A DNA stretch of 64,000 nt from Zwartia hollandica (GCF_019923725.1 NZ_JAHXRI010000025.1:1-64000), one strand, 5' to 3'. Positions 8,016 to 17,648 are shown, counted from the stretch's first letter. Made by a program: numbers and translations. Notes: generated by a model from the letters alone, not told the origin.

Positions 8016-9191
8016 ATGGCCAGTCTGATCATTCGTTGCCCTGTACACCCCGTCGCAAACAATGTTGAAGACTGGTCGGCGCAAGAGCTGTATTTCTCTT
8101 GGACGCTGAGCAATGAAACCGATTTTAAAAAAGTGTTGGATTTAGACGCTTTGCCGGTCGCAGACTCTGTGCTCGCGATTATTCCTGGCATTGACGTTCG
8201 ATTAAAAGAACTCAAGGTTCCAGCGGTCAGTTCTAAGAAAATCATTCAGATTTTACCGATGCTCATGGAAGATGAGTTGTTGGCTTCAGTTTCGGACACC
8301 AGTATTCAGCTGCTTCCCCCGATGTTGAATCAAGCTCCCGATCGAAGATTAGTAAGCGTGATCAATCGCGACTGGTTGTTGTGGCTCAGTCAAAAACTTT
8401 CGGTGATCAATTGCGAACAGCTTCAATTGATTTCAGAGAGCCTATTGCTGCCAGAAACGACTTCAGTTATTTTTTATCAACAAGAGGACACAACAAATTT
8501 CTATACTTCAAAAAAATCGTCGACTGATATCGTGTGTTGGTCGCAACCAGTGGATGAGCCTGTTCTATTCACTGAACAATATAGCGATCAGCCGGAAATG
8601 CTGGAGCTGTCCGCAGAGCTCTTAGTTAGTGGCGTGACGATATATAAAGAATCGTATAAAGCAGTTAATTTACTACCAGACGAATACTATGATTTTAGAA
8701 AAGACCGACAAAGCGAACTACAACACTGGCTATCGCGAGATTTATGGAAAGCTCCCTTACGATGGGCAAGATACGCGACACTGACGCTTTGTACGAGCTA
8801 CCTTTGTTACATATTGACCTTGCTATGGCAAGATCGTCAGTGGGAAGCCCGCCTACAGAATGCAACGAGTCAATTCTTAACAGCTCGCACAGATAGTCAA
8901 ACGAGTTTTGCAAGCTTAGTCAACGTCAGTTGCCTTGCTGCACATAGAAATCTTGAGACTTGCAGCGGCGATTTTGAGCCACAGTTAGTGGCTTTGCAAA
9001 ACGTACTAAGGAACGCCCCACCCGAGGGCTTAAAAGTCTTGGAGTATTCAAAAAAAGGGTTGATCTTTGAGTTGCAGGAAGCGACTCTTTCGACTAGCCA
9101 GCGTTTAGCCATTATGCAAGATCACTCGGTGCAGTCTCTCGGCCCGACGCGGTTTTTGTTGAGTCCATACGCGAGTCTTGCATATGACTAA
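8016..9191 (+). CDS. gspL: Type II secretion inner-membrane platform protein GspL
   Basis: This 391-residue protein has an actin-like cytoplasmic domain (about 1-245; ALPVADSVLAIIPGIDVRL and the LPMLMEDELLASVSDT region are typical), one membrane span (about 253-272, YATLTLCTSYLCYILTLLWQ) and a periplasmic ferredoxin-like domain. GspL binds the ATPase GspE and pairs with GspM. It starts 6 bases after the MCO-fold stop and overlaps gspM by 8 bases. This is the first secretion gene of the rightward operon, instead of its usual place late in gsp operons. Confidence 0.85.
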   Translation: MASLIIRCPVHPVANNVEDWSAQELYFSWTLSNETDFKKVLDLDALPVADSVLAIIPGIDVRLKELKVPAVSSKKIIQILPMLMEDELLASVSDTSIQLLPPMLNQAPDRRLVSVINRDWLLWLSQKLSVINCEQLQLISESLLLPETTSVIFYQQEDTTNFYTSKKSSTDIVCWSQPVDEPVLFTEQYSDQPEMLELSAELLVSGVTIYKESYKAVNLLPDEYYDFRKDRQSELQHWLSRDLWKAPLRWARYATLTLCTSYLCYILTLLWQDRQWEARLQNATSQFLTARTDSQTSFASLVNVSCLAAHRNLETCSGDFEPQLVALQNVLRNAPPEGLKVLEYSKKGLIFELQEATLSTSQRLAIMQDHSVQSLGPTRFLLSPYASLAYD

Positions 9192-9687
9192 TACCGTCTT
9201 GTCGCCAGCGATAAAAGAGACTCTTCTGCGCATCTTTAAACAGTTGCCGCCTAAGATCATTATTGGCATTGGTGCATTACTGATGCTGGGTGTTTGTTGG
9301 TCATTGCTGGTTCAGCCACTTCAGCAAACCCTCGAGCTGCGTTTACAAAGATACCCAACTCAATTAATGAGTATTCAAGAGCTCAATCGAACGTTACTCA
9401 ACTATAAAGATAAGAGTGTACGAATCCCAAGCTTGTCAGAAAGTGAATTGTCTGTTTTGCAACAAAAGCTATTTTCTGAGGGAGTCAAATTCACCTTAAC
9501 TCGAGTTGAGACGACGGACCTAGTGCGGCTCGAGCTGAAGATTGATGAGATTGAATTCAGCCGATGGCTTGAGCTCGTGGTGGATTTTCGAAAGAATAAT
9601 GGGTTGTACGCGAGCGATGTCGTCATCAAAAAAATTGATCGTGTGGGCGTGATTCAGCTGAACGCAACCTTGGTGCAAGTGCGATGA
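9184..9687 (+). CDS. gspM: Type II secretion platform protein GspM
   Basis: This protein of about 167 residues has one N-terminal membrane span (IIIGIGALLMLGVCWSLLV) and a small periplasmic domain, the layout of GspM, the partner that stabilises GspL. I chose the ATG at 9184, overlapping the gspL end, because it gives a normal N-terminus; a TTG two codons earlier is also possible. The end overlaps gspN by 4 bases (ATGA). Sequence conservation in this family is low, so the call rests on size, topology and position between gspL and gspN. Confidence 0.75.
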   Translation: MTNTVLSPAIKETLLRIFKQLPPKIIIGIGALLMLGVCWSLLVQPLQQTLELRLQRYPTQLMSIQELNRTLLNYKDKSVRIPSLSESELSVLQQKLFSEGVKFTLTRVETTDLVRLELKIDEIEFSRWLELVVDFRKNNGLYASDVVIKKIDRVGVIQLNATLVQVR

Positions 9688-10463
9688 AGATTAAATTTGA
9701 GCGCCATTCGTTCGGTTTCGGGTGGCCGAGCCGAATCGTTCTTTTGGCTAGCGTGCTAATTCTAGTGATCGCTTGTTTTCCAATACGCTGGCTGAGTGCA
9801 AGCGTTGCAAAATTGACAAATTGTCAATTGGCTGTTCTCCAGCCCGAAGGGACTCTGTGGAAGGGGAGTGCACAGCTGGGCTTTTCGGATATTAGATTAG
9901 GTACTTCAGAGACGTGCCAGGCTCCGGGGGCTGGCACTGACAGATTTTCATGGAAAACGCAGTGCTCAGTATTTGATGTTAAGTGCACGTGGTTGATTCA
10001 GTATGTCAATACGATACGACCCATTGAGTTAAGTGTTCAGCCCAGCACAATCACGTTGGCCAGTAATCAAATCGAACTGCCGGCCAATCTGCTTGAGGTT
10101 GCGGGTGGTGTATTTCGCTCTCTACATCTTCGCGGAAAATTAGTGATTCGTTGGGACGATCTTATTTGGGATTCTTCGCGTAAAGGCCTTGTCGAGGTTC
10201 AATTTTTACAATTGGCGAGCCCTATCAGCCCGGTTAAACCACTCGGTAGTTATGCATTGACGTTTCAAATTGCGCAAGAGTTGAAGTTGGATTTTTCGAC
10301 AATCAATGGACCGTTGCTGTTATCGGCAAAGGGAACGATTGAGAAGGGTCGCTTGTCATTGCATGGGGAGGCAACGGCTTCACCAGAATCGCTTGACTCC
10401 TTAATTGGCTTGCTCTCAGTCATTGGTAACAAAGACGGCGCTGTTTACCGCTTTAAAATTTAA
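9684..10463 (+). CDS. gspN: Type II secretion protein GspN
   Basis: This 259-residue protein has an N-terminal membrane anchor (IVLLASVLILVIACFPIRWL) and a beta-rich periplasmic part. It contains LQPEGTLWKGSAQL, the G-T-x-W-x-G signature of GspN. GspN is an accessory inner-membrane component present in some systems, with no proven role. It overlaps gspM by 4 bases and is followed 8 bases later by gspD, so it belongs to the same transcript. Confidence 0.75.
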   Translation: MKIKFERHSFGFGWPSRIVLLASVLILVIACFPIRWLSASVAKLTNCQLAVLQPEGTLWKGSAQLGFSDIRLGTSETCQAPGAGTDRFSWKTQCSVFDVKCTWLIQYVNTIRPIELSVQPSTITLASNQIELPANLLEVAGGVFRSLHLRGKLVIRWDDLIWDSSRKGLVEVQFLQLASPISPVKPLGSYALTFQIAQELKLDFSTINGPLLLSAKGTIEKGRLSLHGEATASPESLDSLIGLLSVIGNKDGAVYRFKI

Positions 10464-10471
10464 GGCTCATT

Positions 10472-12601
10472 ATGTTTCGTTTCTTTAAAAACACCGTAAC
10501 GTTAGCGTTTATCGTCTTTGTGCAACAAAACTGTTTTGCGCAAAGCAATGGTATCAACCTGTCGTTTAATAATGCGGATGTCGAGGCTGTCATTTCAACC
10601 GTTGCTCGAGCCACTAATCGTTCGATTGTGGTTGACCCAAAGGTTCGAGGCAAGATCTCTTTAAATAGTAGTCGGCCGCTTACGCCTGATCAAGCGTTAG
10701 ACAGCTTGTCAACAGCCTTGCGAATGAACGGCTTTGCGCTAGTGAATACTGCCGGTGGTTACCGTGTTGTGACAGAGGCGGATGCAAAATTACAGTCCTC
10801 ACAGACTTACTCCTCAAAAACAGATGTCACGGGCGATCAAATTATTACCCGCATATTTCATTTGAACTTTGCATCAGCGGCCAATGTGGTCAATATACTT
10901 AGGCCTCTGATTGCGCCTAACAATACGATCAACGCCTTGCCTGGTAATAACTCAATCCTTGTGACTGATTACGCCAGCAACCTCGAGCGAATTGAAAAAA
11001 TTATTCAAAGCGTCGACAACCCCTCCGCAACCAAAGTGGAAACAATTGCATTAAAAAATGCGCAAGCGGCGAAAGTGGCATCCCTTGTCAATCGAGCGCT
11101 CGAAACTAGTGTCCCGCAAGGAGGGGATCCTATTTCGAAACCCACCGTTCTGGCAGATCCTAGAACAAATTCATTAATCGTTCGCAGTGGCAATGCCGAG
11201 CGGTTAGCGCAAATTCGAAGGCTTGTCGCTACGCTCGATACCGCAAAGAATGTAGGTAGTGTGTATGTGGTGCCTTTGAAAAATGCAGAGGCGTCCCAAT
11301 TAGCGATTACCTTGCGGGCACTTGTGGCAGCCGATAGCTCTTCGACTGACCCTACCAATACAAACGTTCAAGGCAACGCCAATCTTAGTGCGCAAGCACC
11401 AAATCCTATTCAGGGTGGCACATCGCCAATAAACCTTGGCGGCGGTGTCGGCGGCGGCGGGGCCAATCCTCTTGGAGCCGGAATGTCGGCTGCGGCATCC
11501 ACTGCGTTGACCAGCAGCAGTAGCCCTTCGACCGGAGGCATTATTCAGGCCGATCCCAATACAAACTCACTGATTATTACGGCGACCGAACCCGTTTTTA
11601 AAGATTTAATGAAAGTGATCGCGCAGCTCGACCGGCGCAGGGCCCAGGTCTATATCGAATCCATGATTGTTGAGTTGACGGATGCGAATGCTGCCGAACT
11701 TGGCGTCCAGTGGCAGGCACTCAACAGTTCGAATACTGCCTTTGCAGGCACCAATTTTACCGGACCCACCTCTTCGGGTAACACAAACATCATCGGAGCC
11801 AGCGCTGCAATTAACGCACTACTTGGCACAGCTGCTGCAGGAACAGTTGCTGCAGTCACACCTGTTCCGACCTTGGGTCTTGGAATCAATATCGGTTCAA
11901 TCACAAATTTTGGTAGTAATTTGGCATTCTCATCGCTCCTGAGAGCGATTTCAACAATTTCTGGTGCAAACGTTTTATCGACGCCTAATTTAATGACGCT
12001 CGATAACGAAGAGGCCCGCATTATTGTTGGTCAGAATATTCCAATTGTGACGGGTTCGTATGCGCAGACAGGAAGCACTTCGACCGTCACGCCGTTTCAA
12101 ACATTTACGCGACAAGATGTTGGCTTAACACTCCGTGTGCGGCCACAAGTGTCAGAAAATGGGACGGTGAAACTTCAGATATTTCAAGAAGTATCGAGCA
12201 TCCAATCCGTTTCGAACGCCACCGGAATTATTCTAAATAAAAGAAACGTTGAGTCCAATGTGATTGTTGAGGACGGACAAATCATTGTGTTGGGCGGGCT
12301 GATTGGGGATAACTACACGGATGGTAGCTCTAAGATTCCTTGGCTAGGTGATCTTCCGTTAATCGGCGGTCTGTTTAGATATGATAATAAGTCTCGAACT
12401 AGAACAAATTTAATGGTGTTTATACGCCCATCGGTGCTGCGCAACAATGAACAAATTAATACGTTTTCAAATAACAAATTAGATGACCTAGAAGAAAAAC
12501 GTAAGACTTTTGTGCAGGCTCCGTTATTGCTTCCAAAAGAGAATCTAAATACAGCGTCTTTGAGAGACATCAGAGACATCATGCATGACATTGCACCGTG
12601 A
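10472..12601 (+). CDS. gspD: Type II secretion outer-membrane secretin GspD
   Basis: This 709-residue protein has a cleavable signal (TLAFIVFVQQNCFAQS), the N0 domain (INLSFNNADVEAVISTVARA) and three N1-N3 repeats. Recognisable pieces are VNILRPLIAPNNTINALPG, ADPRTNSLIVRSGNAERLAQ and ADPNTNSLIITATEP. A Gly/Ser/Asn-rich loop follows N3 entry (about 295-350), then the secretin domain with LSTPNLMTLDNEEARIIVGQ and IVLGGLIGDNYTDGSSKIPW. It forms the outer-membrane channel. No separate pilotin is identified; the small lipoprotein at 19253-19756 is one weak candidate. The TGA overlaps the GTG of gspE. Confidence 0.92.
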   Translation: MFRFFKNTVTLAFIVFVQQNCFAQSNGINLSFNNADVEAVISTVARATNRSIVVDPKVRGKISLNSSRPLTPDQALDSLSTALRMNGFALVNTAGGYRVVTEADAKLQSSQTYSSKTDVTGDQIITRIFHLNFASAANVVNILRPLIAPNNTINALPGNNSILVTDYASNLERIEKIIQSVDNPSATKVETIALKNAQAAKVASLVNRALETSVPQGGDPISKPTVLADPRTNSLIVRSGNAERLAQIRRLVATLDTAKNVGSVYVVPLKNAEASQLAITLRALVAADSSSTDPTNTNVQGNANLSAQAPNPIQGGTSPINLGGGVGGGGANPLGAGMSAAASTALTSSSSPSTGGIIQADPNTNSLIITATEPVFKDLMKVIAQLDRRRAQVYIESMIVELTDANAAELGVQWQALNSSNTAFAGTNFTGPTSSGNTNIIGASAAINALLGTAAAGTVAAVTPVPTLGLGINIGSITNFGSNLAFSSLLRAISTISGANVLSTPNLMTLDNEEARIIVGQNIPIVTGSYAQTGSTSTVTPFQTFTRQDVGLTLRVRPQVSENGTVKLQIFQEVSSIQSVSNATGIILNKRNVESNVIVEDGQIIVLGGLIGDNYTDGSSKIPWLGDLPLIGGLFRYDNKSRTRTNLMVFIRPSVLRNNEQINTFSNNKLDDLEEKRKTFVQAPLLLPKENLNTASLRDIRDIMHDIAP

Positions 12602-14001
12602 TCAGAATTCCATTTTCCTTTGCTCAGAGTCACGAGGTCTTATTGCGAGATCTGGTGGGAGAGACTCCAACTCTATTTTTTAGCACTAAAACAAAGCCTT
12701 CAACTGTCCACGAAGTTGCGCGCAACTTGGGGCCCCTGCGCTATTGTCAAAAGAGTTCAGAAGAGCTTCTTTCAATGATTAGTCAAGAGTATGCTCAAAA
12801 AGAAACGGATGCAGCGACGGTCGTTGATGAGTTAGAAGAAAGTGTTGACCTGGCGCGTCTCATGCAAGAGATCCCACTCACACAGGACTTGTTGGAACTC
12901 AGTAATGATGCGCCCATCATTCGTATGATCAATAGCCTGTTCAAGCAGGCGAGTCGTGATGATGCGTCAGATATTCACTTAGAGGCCTACGACAAACAAT
13001 CTGTTGTACGTTTTCGGGTGGACGGAAACTTACGAGATGTTGTGGATTTGAAACGAGGTCTGCATGCAGCCTTGGTCTCCAGAATTAAGATCATGGCTTC
13101 ATTGGACATCGCCGAAAAGCGCATGCCGCAGGACGGCAGAATCTCTTTGAGAGTGGGTGGTAAGGCGCTAGACATTAGAGTGTCAACGCTACCGACCGCC
13201 CACGGTGAGCGCGTTGTGATGCGTCTGTTGGAAAAGAATTACTCTAAATTGGATTTAAAAGCGCTTGGTATGGCGGTGGATACTGAGAAAAGTTTTTTAG
13301 AGTTAATTAATAAGCCTTATGGAATTGTGTTGGTGACGGGCCCAACCGGTAGTGGAAAAACGACCACGCTATACAGCGCACTATTAACCTTGCGTTCGCA
13401 AGTCAATAATATTATGACTGTCGAAGATCCCATTGAATACAATTTAGAAGGGGTCGGTCAAACGCAAGTGAATTCACGTATCGAAATGAACTTTGCGCGG
13501 GCGCTTCGGGCAATCTTGCGGCAGGATCCTGACATCGTCATGATTGGCGAAATCCGTGATTTAGAAACGGCACAAATTGCAGTCCAGGCTTCCCTCACTG
13601 GTCACTTGGTTCTTGCAACATTACACACAAACGACGCACCCTCGGCGGTGACTCGCTTGATCGATATGGGTATTGAGCCGTTTTTGTTATCTTCTTCGTT
13701 GTTGGGTGTTTTGGGTCAGCGTCTTATCCGGCTGACCTGTACGGCCTGTCATGGTCAGGGTTGTGCAGACTGTACTCAGACTGGATTTAAAGGCCGAGCC
13801 GGTATTTACGAGTTAATGACAACGTCGGTTGAACTTAAGGAGCTAATCCACCAAAACGCTTCTGAAGCGCAGATACGACAAAAGGCCCTAGAAAGTGGGA
13901 TGCGTTCGTTAGTGCAAGATAGCGAGAGATGGGTGAATACGAAGATGACCACGCTTGCCGAGGTGAGGCGTGTGACGGGTGCAAATCACGTGGATATTTA
14001 G
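12598..14001 (+). CDS. gspE: Type II secretion ATPase GspE
   Basis: This 467-residue cytoplasmic ATPase of the GspE/PilB family drives pseudopilus assembly. It shows Walker A GPTGSGKTTTLYSAL (Lys254), the Asp box VEDPIEYNLEGVGQTQVN, Walker B IVMIGEIRDLETA and the His box LATLHTNDA. A compact tetracysteine zinc site CTACHGQGCADC follows. The start is GTG within the gspD stop, four bases overlapping, with translational coupling likely. The protein is slightly shorter than common homologues of about 500 residues because the N-terminal domain is compact. Confidence 0.93.
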   Translation: MIRIPFSFAQSHEVLLRDLVGETPTLFFSTKTKPSTVHEVARNLGPLRYCQKSSEELLSMISQEYAQKETDAATVVDELEESVDLARLMQEIPLTQDLLELSNDAPIIRMINSLFKQASRDDASDIHLEAYDKQSVVRFRVDGNLRDVVDLKRGLHAALVSRIKIMASLDIAEKRMPQDGRISLRVGGKALDIRVSTLPTAHGERVVMRLLEKNYSKLDLKALGMAVDTEKSFLELINKPYGIVLVTGPTGSGKTTTLYSALLTLRSQVNNIMTVEDPIEYNLEGVGQTQVNSRIEMNFARALRAILRQDPDIVMIGEIRDLETAQIAVQASLTGHLVLATLHTNDAPSAVTRLIDMGIEPFLLSSSLLGVLGQRLIRLTCTACHGQGCADCTQTGFKGRAGIYELMTTSVELKELIHQNASEAQIRQKALESGMRSLVQDSERWVNTKMTTLAEVRRVTGANHVDI

Positions 14002-14003
14002 CC

Positions 14004-15227
14004 ATGCCACTATTCCAGTTTGAAGCTGTTACCTATGCTGGTAAAACAGAACGCGGCACCGTTGAAGGCGATAGTCTGCGCGCGGTCAGGCAGCTTTTGT
14101 TGAGTAAAGAGTTGGTTCCTCTTTCAATTGTCGATGTCGCATTGACACAAGCGGTTGTCAATGACCGTCGTTTATTTTCGAGTCGCCGGTCGATCTCTTC
14201 AAAAGACTTGGCTATTCTGTCAAAGCAGCTAGCGCTTCTGGTTAGATCGGGAATCTCTATCGAAGATGGTATCAGCATTCTTTCCGAAGATTCTAGTATC
14301 AAGAAGCACACGCGCAAGGTGCTTGATTCAATCTTGGCAGATATCCGTTCTGGTCTACCTCTCTCTCAGGCGCTAGCCAACCACCCCCAATCTTTCGGCG
14401 CGTTTTATCAAGGTATCGTCGCTGCGGCTGAGCAGTCCGGCCAAATGGCCGAGGTGCTGACGCAATTGGCCTTTTTTTTAGAAAAGCGAGAAGCGCTTAA
14501 GCAAAAAGCCTTAGGCGCCTTAGTCTATCCCGCAACACTCGCCAGTATTTCAATTGTCGTGATCATCTTTTTAATGACGTATGTGGTTCCCCAAATTGTT
14601 CGCGTCTTTGAATCGACTAAACAAACAATGCCAGTCATCACTCAAGTTGTGATGGCAATGTCTAATTTTTTAAGCAAATGGGGTTTGGTTCTGTTGCTGG
14701 CAGGCTTGGTGAGCACGCTGATCTTTAAATATTTGTTACGCCGCCCTGATTTTAAATATCGCTGTCATGAGCTATGTTTAAAGATTCCCGTTGTTGGGGC
14801 ATTACTTCTCGAGTTTGAAACGGCCAGATTTGCCGGGACAATGGCCTTGCTTTTGGGGGCCAATATCCCCATACTCTCCGCGTTGCATTATTCAAAGAAT
14901 ACGCTTTCTAATTTGGTTCTGAAGCGAACAATCGAGCAGGCTGAAGTACGGTTGTCTGAAGGATCGTCTCTTGCCAAGGCTATCGCGAACCAAGGGATAT
15001 TCTCACCTATCCTTGTACATTTAATTCGCTCGGGGGAGGCTAGTGGCCAGTTAGCTGAAATGTTGCGTTATGCGGCAGAGAATGCCGAGGCTGAAGCCGA
15101 ACATAAAACCAAGCTATTTACCAACTTACTTGAACCACTATTGATTTTATTGATGGGAGGGTTGGTGCTTGGCATTGTGATGGCGGTGATGCAGCCGATC
15201 TTAGAGATGAATAACGGAATTCGTTGA
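14004..15227 (+). CDS. gspF: Type II secretion platform protein GspF
   Basis: This 407-residue polytopic platform protein, starting MPLFQFEAVTYAGKTERGTV, has two GspF domains with the typical LSKQLALLVRSGISIEDGI and ETARFAGTMALLLGANIPIL motifs. There are three membrane spans (about 170-195, 220-240 and 375-398). I chose ATG 14004, two bases after the gspE stop; the frame is open further upstream inside gspE, but family alignment supports MPLFQF. It is the last gene of the rightward operon and is convergent with gspK, with only 23 bases between them and no visible terminator. Confidence 0.92.
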   Translation: MPLFQFEAVTYAGKTERGTVEGDSLRAVRQLLLSKELVPLSIVDVALTQAVVNDRRLFSSRRSISSKDLAILSKQLALLVRSGISIEDGISILSEDSSIKKHTRKVLDSILADIRSGLPLSQALANHPQSFGAFYQGIVAAAEQSGQMAEVLTQLAFFLEKREALKQKALGALVYPATLASISIVVIIFLMTYVVPQIVRVFESTKQTMPVITQVVMAMSNFLSKWGLVLLLAGLVSTLIFKYLLRRPDFKYRCHELCLKIPVVGALLLEFETARFAGTMALLLGANIPILSALHYSKNTLSNLVLKRTIEQAEVRLSEGSSLAKAIANQGIFSPILVHLIRSGEASGQLAEMLRYAAENAEAEAEHKTKLFTNLLEPLLILLMGGLVLGIVMAVMQPILEMNNGIR

Positions 15228-15250
15228 AATACAGGTTAAAAGGAATGGGC

Positions 15251-16201
15251 TCACTTCACTTGAATAATTCTTTGCTTGCTCCATAAAACTGCGGTGTAGT
15301 TTTTATCAGACTGTGGAGTTGTAAATCTTCGGATGAGCGCTTGGGTATGAATACTGCGCTGCTCGATGAGCATGTTGGTATGTGCCAACCAGTAATCGGA
15401 TTTGACTTCCACTGAGCTCAGAGGCTGCAGTGCTCTATTTGGTTGAATCTTTGTCAGTAACTGAGTGATATCGTTCTGGCTTTTTAAAGGCATGCTCACT
15501 CTCAACTGTATAAATCGCATGGCATCTGCTTGCGATAAGGTTGGCAGTAATGCTAACAAGATCTCGTTAGACGTCGTATTCATGTTGATCGCGGTCGGCT
15601 CTGGCAATACGATTGCAAAGCGGCTAAGTTTTCTTAACATATCACTGCTGTAGCCTGGTATGTTGATCAGTTCATCAAGATATTGCAGTCGGCGGTTATT
15701 CCGCAAAACATACTGTGCCGTTTGGTCGGCTAGATTCTTGTTAAGTCCAAGTTGCTCAAGCAAATTTGCATAGGTCTGAAGTCCGGCGAGATTGACACTG
15801 CTTGTGTTGGAATCCCACAAGTTGGCAATATTAAAAAGTGCTTGGGCGTCTTGGATCGCACCGCTAAATTTGATGCTTCTTAACTCTTCCGGTAGATCTT
15901 GGTTTTTAAGGTAGTCTTCTACGCGACTATTTTCGATGGGTAGCGCCCAGATCTCGCCTAAATGATCGACTCCGGGGCTGTTCACTAAATCAATTTTCAA
16001 TACCAGTCTCACTACATCAATGAGTGATCGTTGCAGCCAAGACACCTGCGTATTCTCTTTATAAATTTGAGTCTTTCTGATTTCAAAATCTTGTTGCCAC
16101 ATCAGGCTTGATACGCAGATCGCAATCAGGCTGACTACAACTAACGCGATAAGCGTAGCCGAGCCTTTTTGTGACTGTGACTGTGAGTATGAATCACACA
16201 T
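15251..16201 (-). CDS. gspK: Type II secretion minor pseudopilin GspK
   Basis: This 316-residue protein has a prepilin leader QKGSATLIALVVVSLIAI. As in other GspK proteins the residue at +5 of the mature form is not Glu. A large globular domain follows, with helix-hairpin-helix-like YLDELINIPGYSSDMLRKL. GspK caps the pseudopilus tip with GspI and GspJ. The gene abuts gspJ (stop and start adjacent) and is last in the leftward gspG-H-I-J-K operon. Confidence 0.88.
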   Translation of the reverse strand: MCDSYSQSQSQKGSATLIALVVVSLIAICVSSLMWQQDFEIRKTQIYKENTQVSWLQRSLIDVVRLVLKIDLVNSPGVDHLGEIWALPIENSRVEDYLKNQDLPEELRSIKFSGAIQDAQALFNIANLWDSNTSSVNLAGLQTYANLLEQLGLNKNLADQTAQYVLRNNRRLQYLDELINIPGYSSDMLRKLSRFAIVLPEPTAINMNTTSNEILLALLPTLSQADAMRFIQLRVSMPLKSQNDITQLLTKIQPNRALQPLSSVEVKSDYWLAHTNMLIEQRSIHTQALIRRFTTPQSDKNYTAVLWSKQRIIQVK

Positions 16202-16783
16202 CTATAACTTCCCTTCTGCGATACAAGAACTTGTCAGAGGAGCTCGCATGCCGACACGTGATAGTGAAAGTTGCAGACCGACAGCCGATGTTTTGGTGTG
16301 CGAACTCCAGTACGGTTCAATCTTTTGCTGCAAGACTCGTGGCAATTGATAGGAGAGTTGAGCAGAGGCTAACCCTAGGTCTGGATCTTTTGACAGCACT
16401 GCGAGCATCTGTGCCGCATCTTGCTTGTCGCGAAAGGGCGGGGTGGTATATCTTTTAAGGGAGTTGTCTGAGACGGTATAGCCGACAAATTGCCAGCCAC
16501 TCGCTTGCACGGAGGAGTAGTGCCGCATGATCCAGGTGTACGTATTTCCTTGGATAAAACTAGGTGGTGATTTTTCGTCAGCATTTTTGACCATTGTCTC
16601 GCAGTCATTTTGAAAGTGTTTCAGCATGACAACAACCGTTTCGTGATCCTTGATTTGTTCCTCTACGCTGTCTTTCACTCGAAACGCACCACCTAGGCCT
16701 TGACTGGCCATGAGGCCAAGGATGCCTAAAATAAGAAGCGCAACCATGGTCTCAATTAACGTGAAGCCTTGATCGTTCTTCAT
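16202..16783 (-). CDS. gspJ: Type II secretion minor pseudopilin GspJ
   Basis: This 193-residue protein has a class III prepilin leader QGFTLIETMVALLILGILGL with Glu at +5 for processing and N-methylation. The C-terminal part has the beta-rich GspJ pattern (SYQLPRVLQQKIEPYW). It overlaps gspI by 4 bases. It is a tip component of the pseudopilus. Confidence 0.85.
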   Translation of the reverse strand: MKNDQGFTLIETMVALLILGILGLMASQGLGGAFRVKDSVEEQIKDHETVVVMLKHFQNDCETMVKNADEKSPPSFIQGNTYTWIMRHYSSVQASGWQFVGYTVSDNSLKRYTTPPFRDKQDAAQMLAVLSKDPDLGLASAQLSYQLPRVLQQKIEPYWSSHTKTSAVGLQLSLSRVGMRAPLTSSCIAEGKL

Positions 16784-17199
16784 AAATTTGACGTTAAATA
16801 ATTGAAGACAATCGTTGTGAGTTTGGCCAGCCGTTGACCCTGTGCTGAGGTTGGGTCAGTTGGATTTGAGAGGTAGACTTCAATGACGACCCGTCTAAAC
16901 AACGGATTTGGTGTGGCAAAGGTAGAACGGATGCAAACTAATGGTACGTTTAGTTGCGAGCAGTTTGTTTTATACGTTTCAAATTCTGGCCATACCTTTT
17001 GTAAGTAAATTCTGTTGAGCGCATCATTGGCCGATAGCATCGCAAAATACTGTTGCTGAACTGTCGTTTGCGTTTGAACGCTTTGTGTTAACGCTTTAAC
17101 GCCAGCCATGAGGGCAATCGCTAGTATTGAAAGGCCAACCAGGACTTCTATTAAAGAGAAGCCTAGTTGCTGAGCATTATTCTTATGTCTGAACTGCAT
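16780..17199 (-). CDS. gspI: Type II secretion minor pseudopilin GspI
   Basis: This 139-residue protein has the prepilin leader LGFSLIEVLVGLSILAIALM and a short globular domain with NDALNRIYLQKVWPEFETYK, typical of GspI (length about 120-140). It initiates the tip complex with GspJ and GspK. It is separated from gspH by 5 bases and overlaps gspJ by 4. Confidence 0.85.
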   Translation of the reverse strand: MQFRHKNNAQQLGFSLIEVLVGLSILAIALMAGVKALTQSVQTQTTVQQQYFAMLSANDALNRIYLQKVWPEFETYKTNCSQLNVPLVCIRSTFATPNPLFRRVVIEVYLSNPTDPTSAQGQRLAKLTTIVFNYLTSNL

Positions 17200-17204
17200 A
17201 GCTG

Positions 17205-17648
17205 TTAACGAGTTTCAAAATAGCCATCCCGACGGCGATGAATTGTGGCGGTCAAAGAGCCTTGAATAATCTTAAATACAACGGGTGACGTTGAGCCCGC
17301 TTCGTCTAACTGAAATTGAGTGATTCCTTCGACATTTGTTTGAGTTTTCCAAGCGTAGGGGGAGAGCGCATCGCCAAGCACATAAAACTCGTCTTTTAAG
17401 TTAGGTGCTAAAAAGCGCCAGCCTTTTCTATCGATTTGAAACACAATCGGCGCACCAGACAGAGTTGTTTCATCTTTACCGTGATTCAGACTAACGAGCA
17501 GTCTGCGATTCATATCTTTCCACTGCGTTTGCTCAGTATTGAAAAACGATACTGACATCATCCCAAACGTAATGCTGAGGACTAATAAAACAACGAGTAC
17601 TTCAATGAGTGAAAAGCCAGCTTGGTCGTCTTTGTTACCAATTACCAA
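17205..17648 (-). CDS. gspH: Type II secretion minor pseudopilin GspH
   Basis: This protein of about 147 residues has the prepilin leader AGFSLIEVLVVLLVLSITFG. The frame is open far upstream inside gspG, but a leader of that length would be abnormal. I place the start at the TTG at 17648 (giving MVIGNKDDQAGFSLIEV), overlapping the end of gspG by 14 bases. No other common start codon gives a short leader. The TTG and the overlap suggest translational coupling to gspG. GspH is a minor pseudopilin near the tip. Confidence 0.8.
   Translation of the reverse strand: MVIGNKDDQAGFSLIEVLVVLLVLSITFGMMSVSFFNTEQTQWKDMNRRLLVSLNHGKDETTLSGAPIVFQIDRKGWRFLAPNLKDEFYVLGDALSPYAWKTQTNVEGITQFQLDEAGSTSPVVFKIIQGSLTATIHRRRDGYFETR

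Noticed and set aside
13929-14003. Upstream in-frame start for gspF giving 25 extra residues
   Set aside because: The extension lies within gspE and is not like any GspF N-terminus; MPLFQF at 14004 is the typical start.
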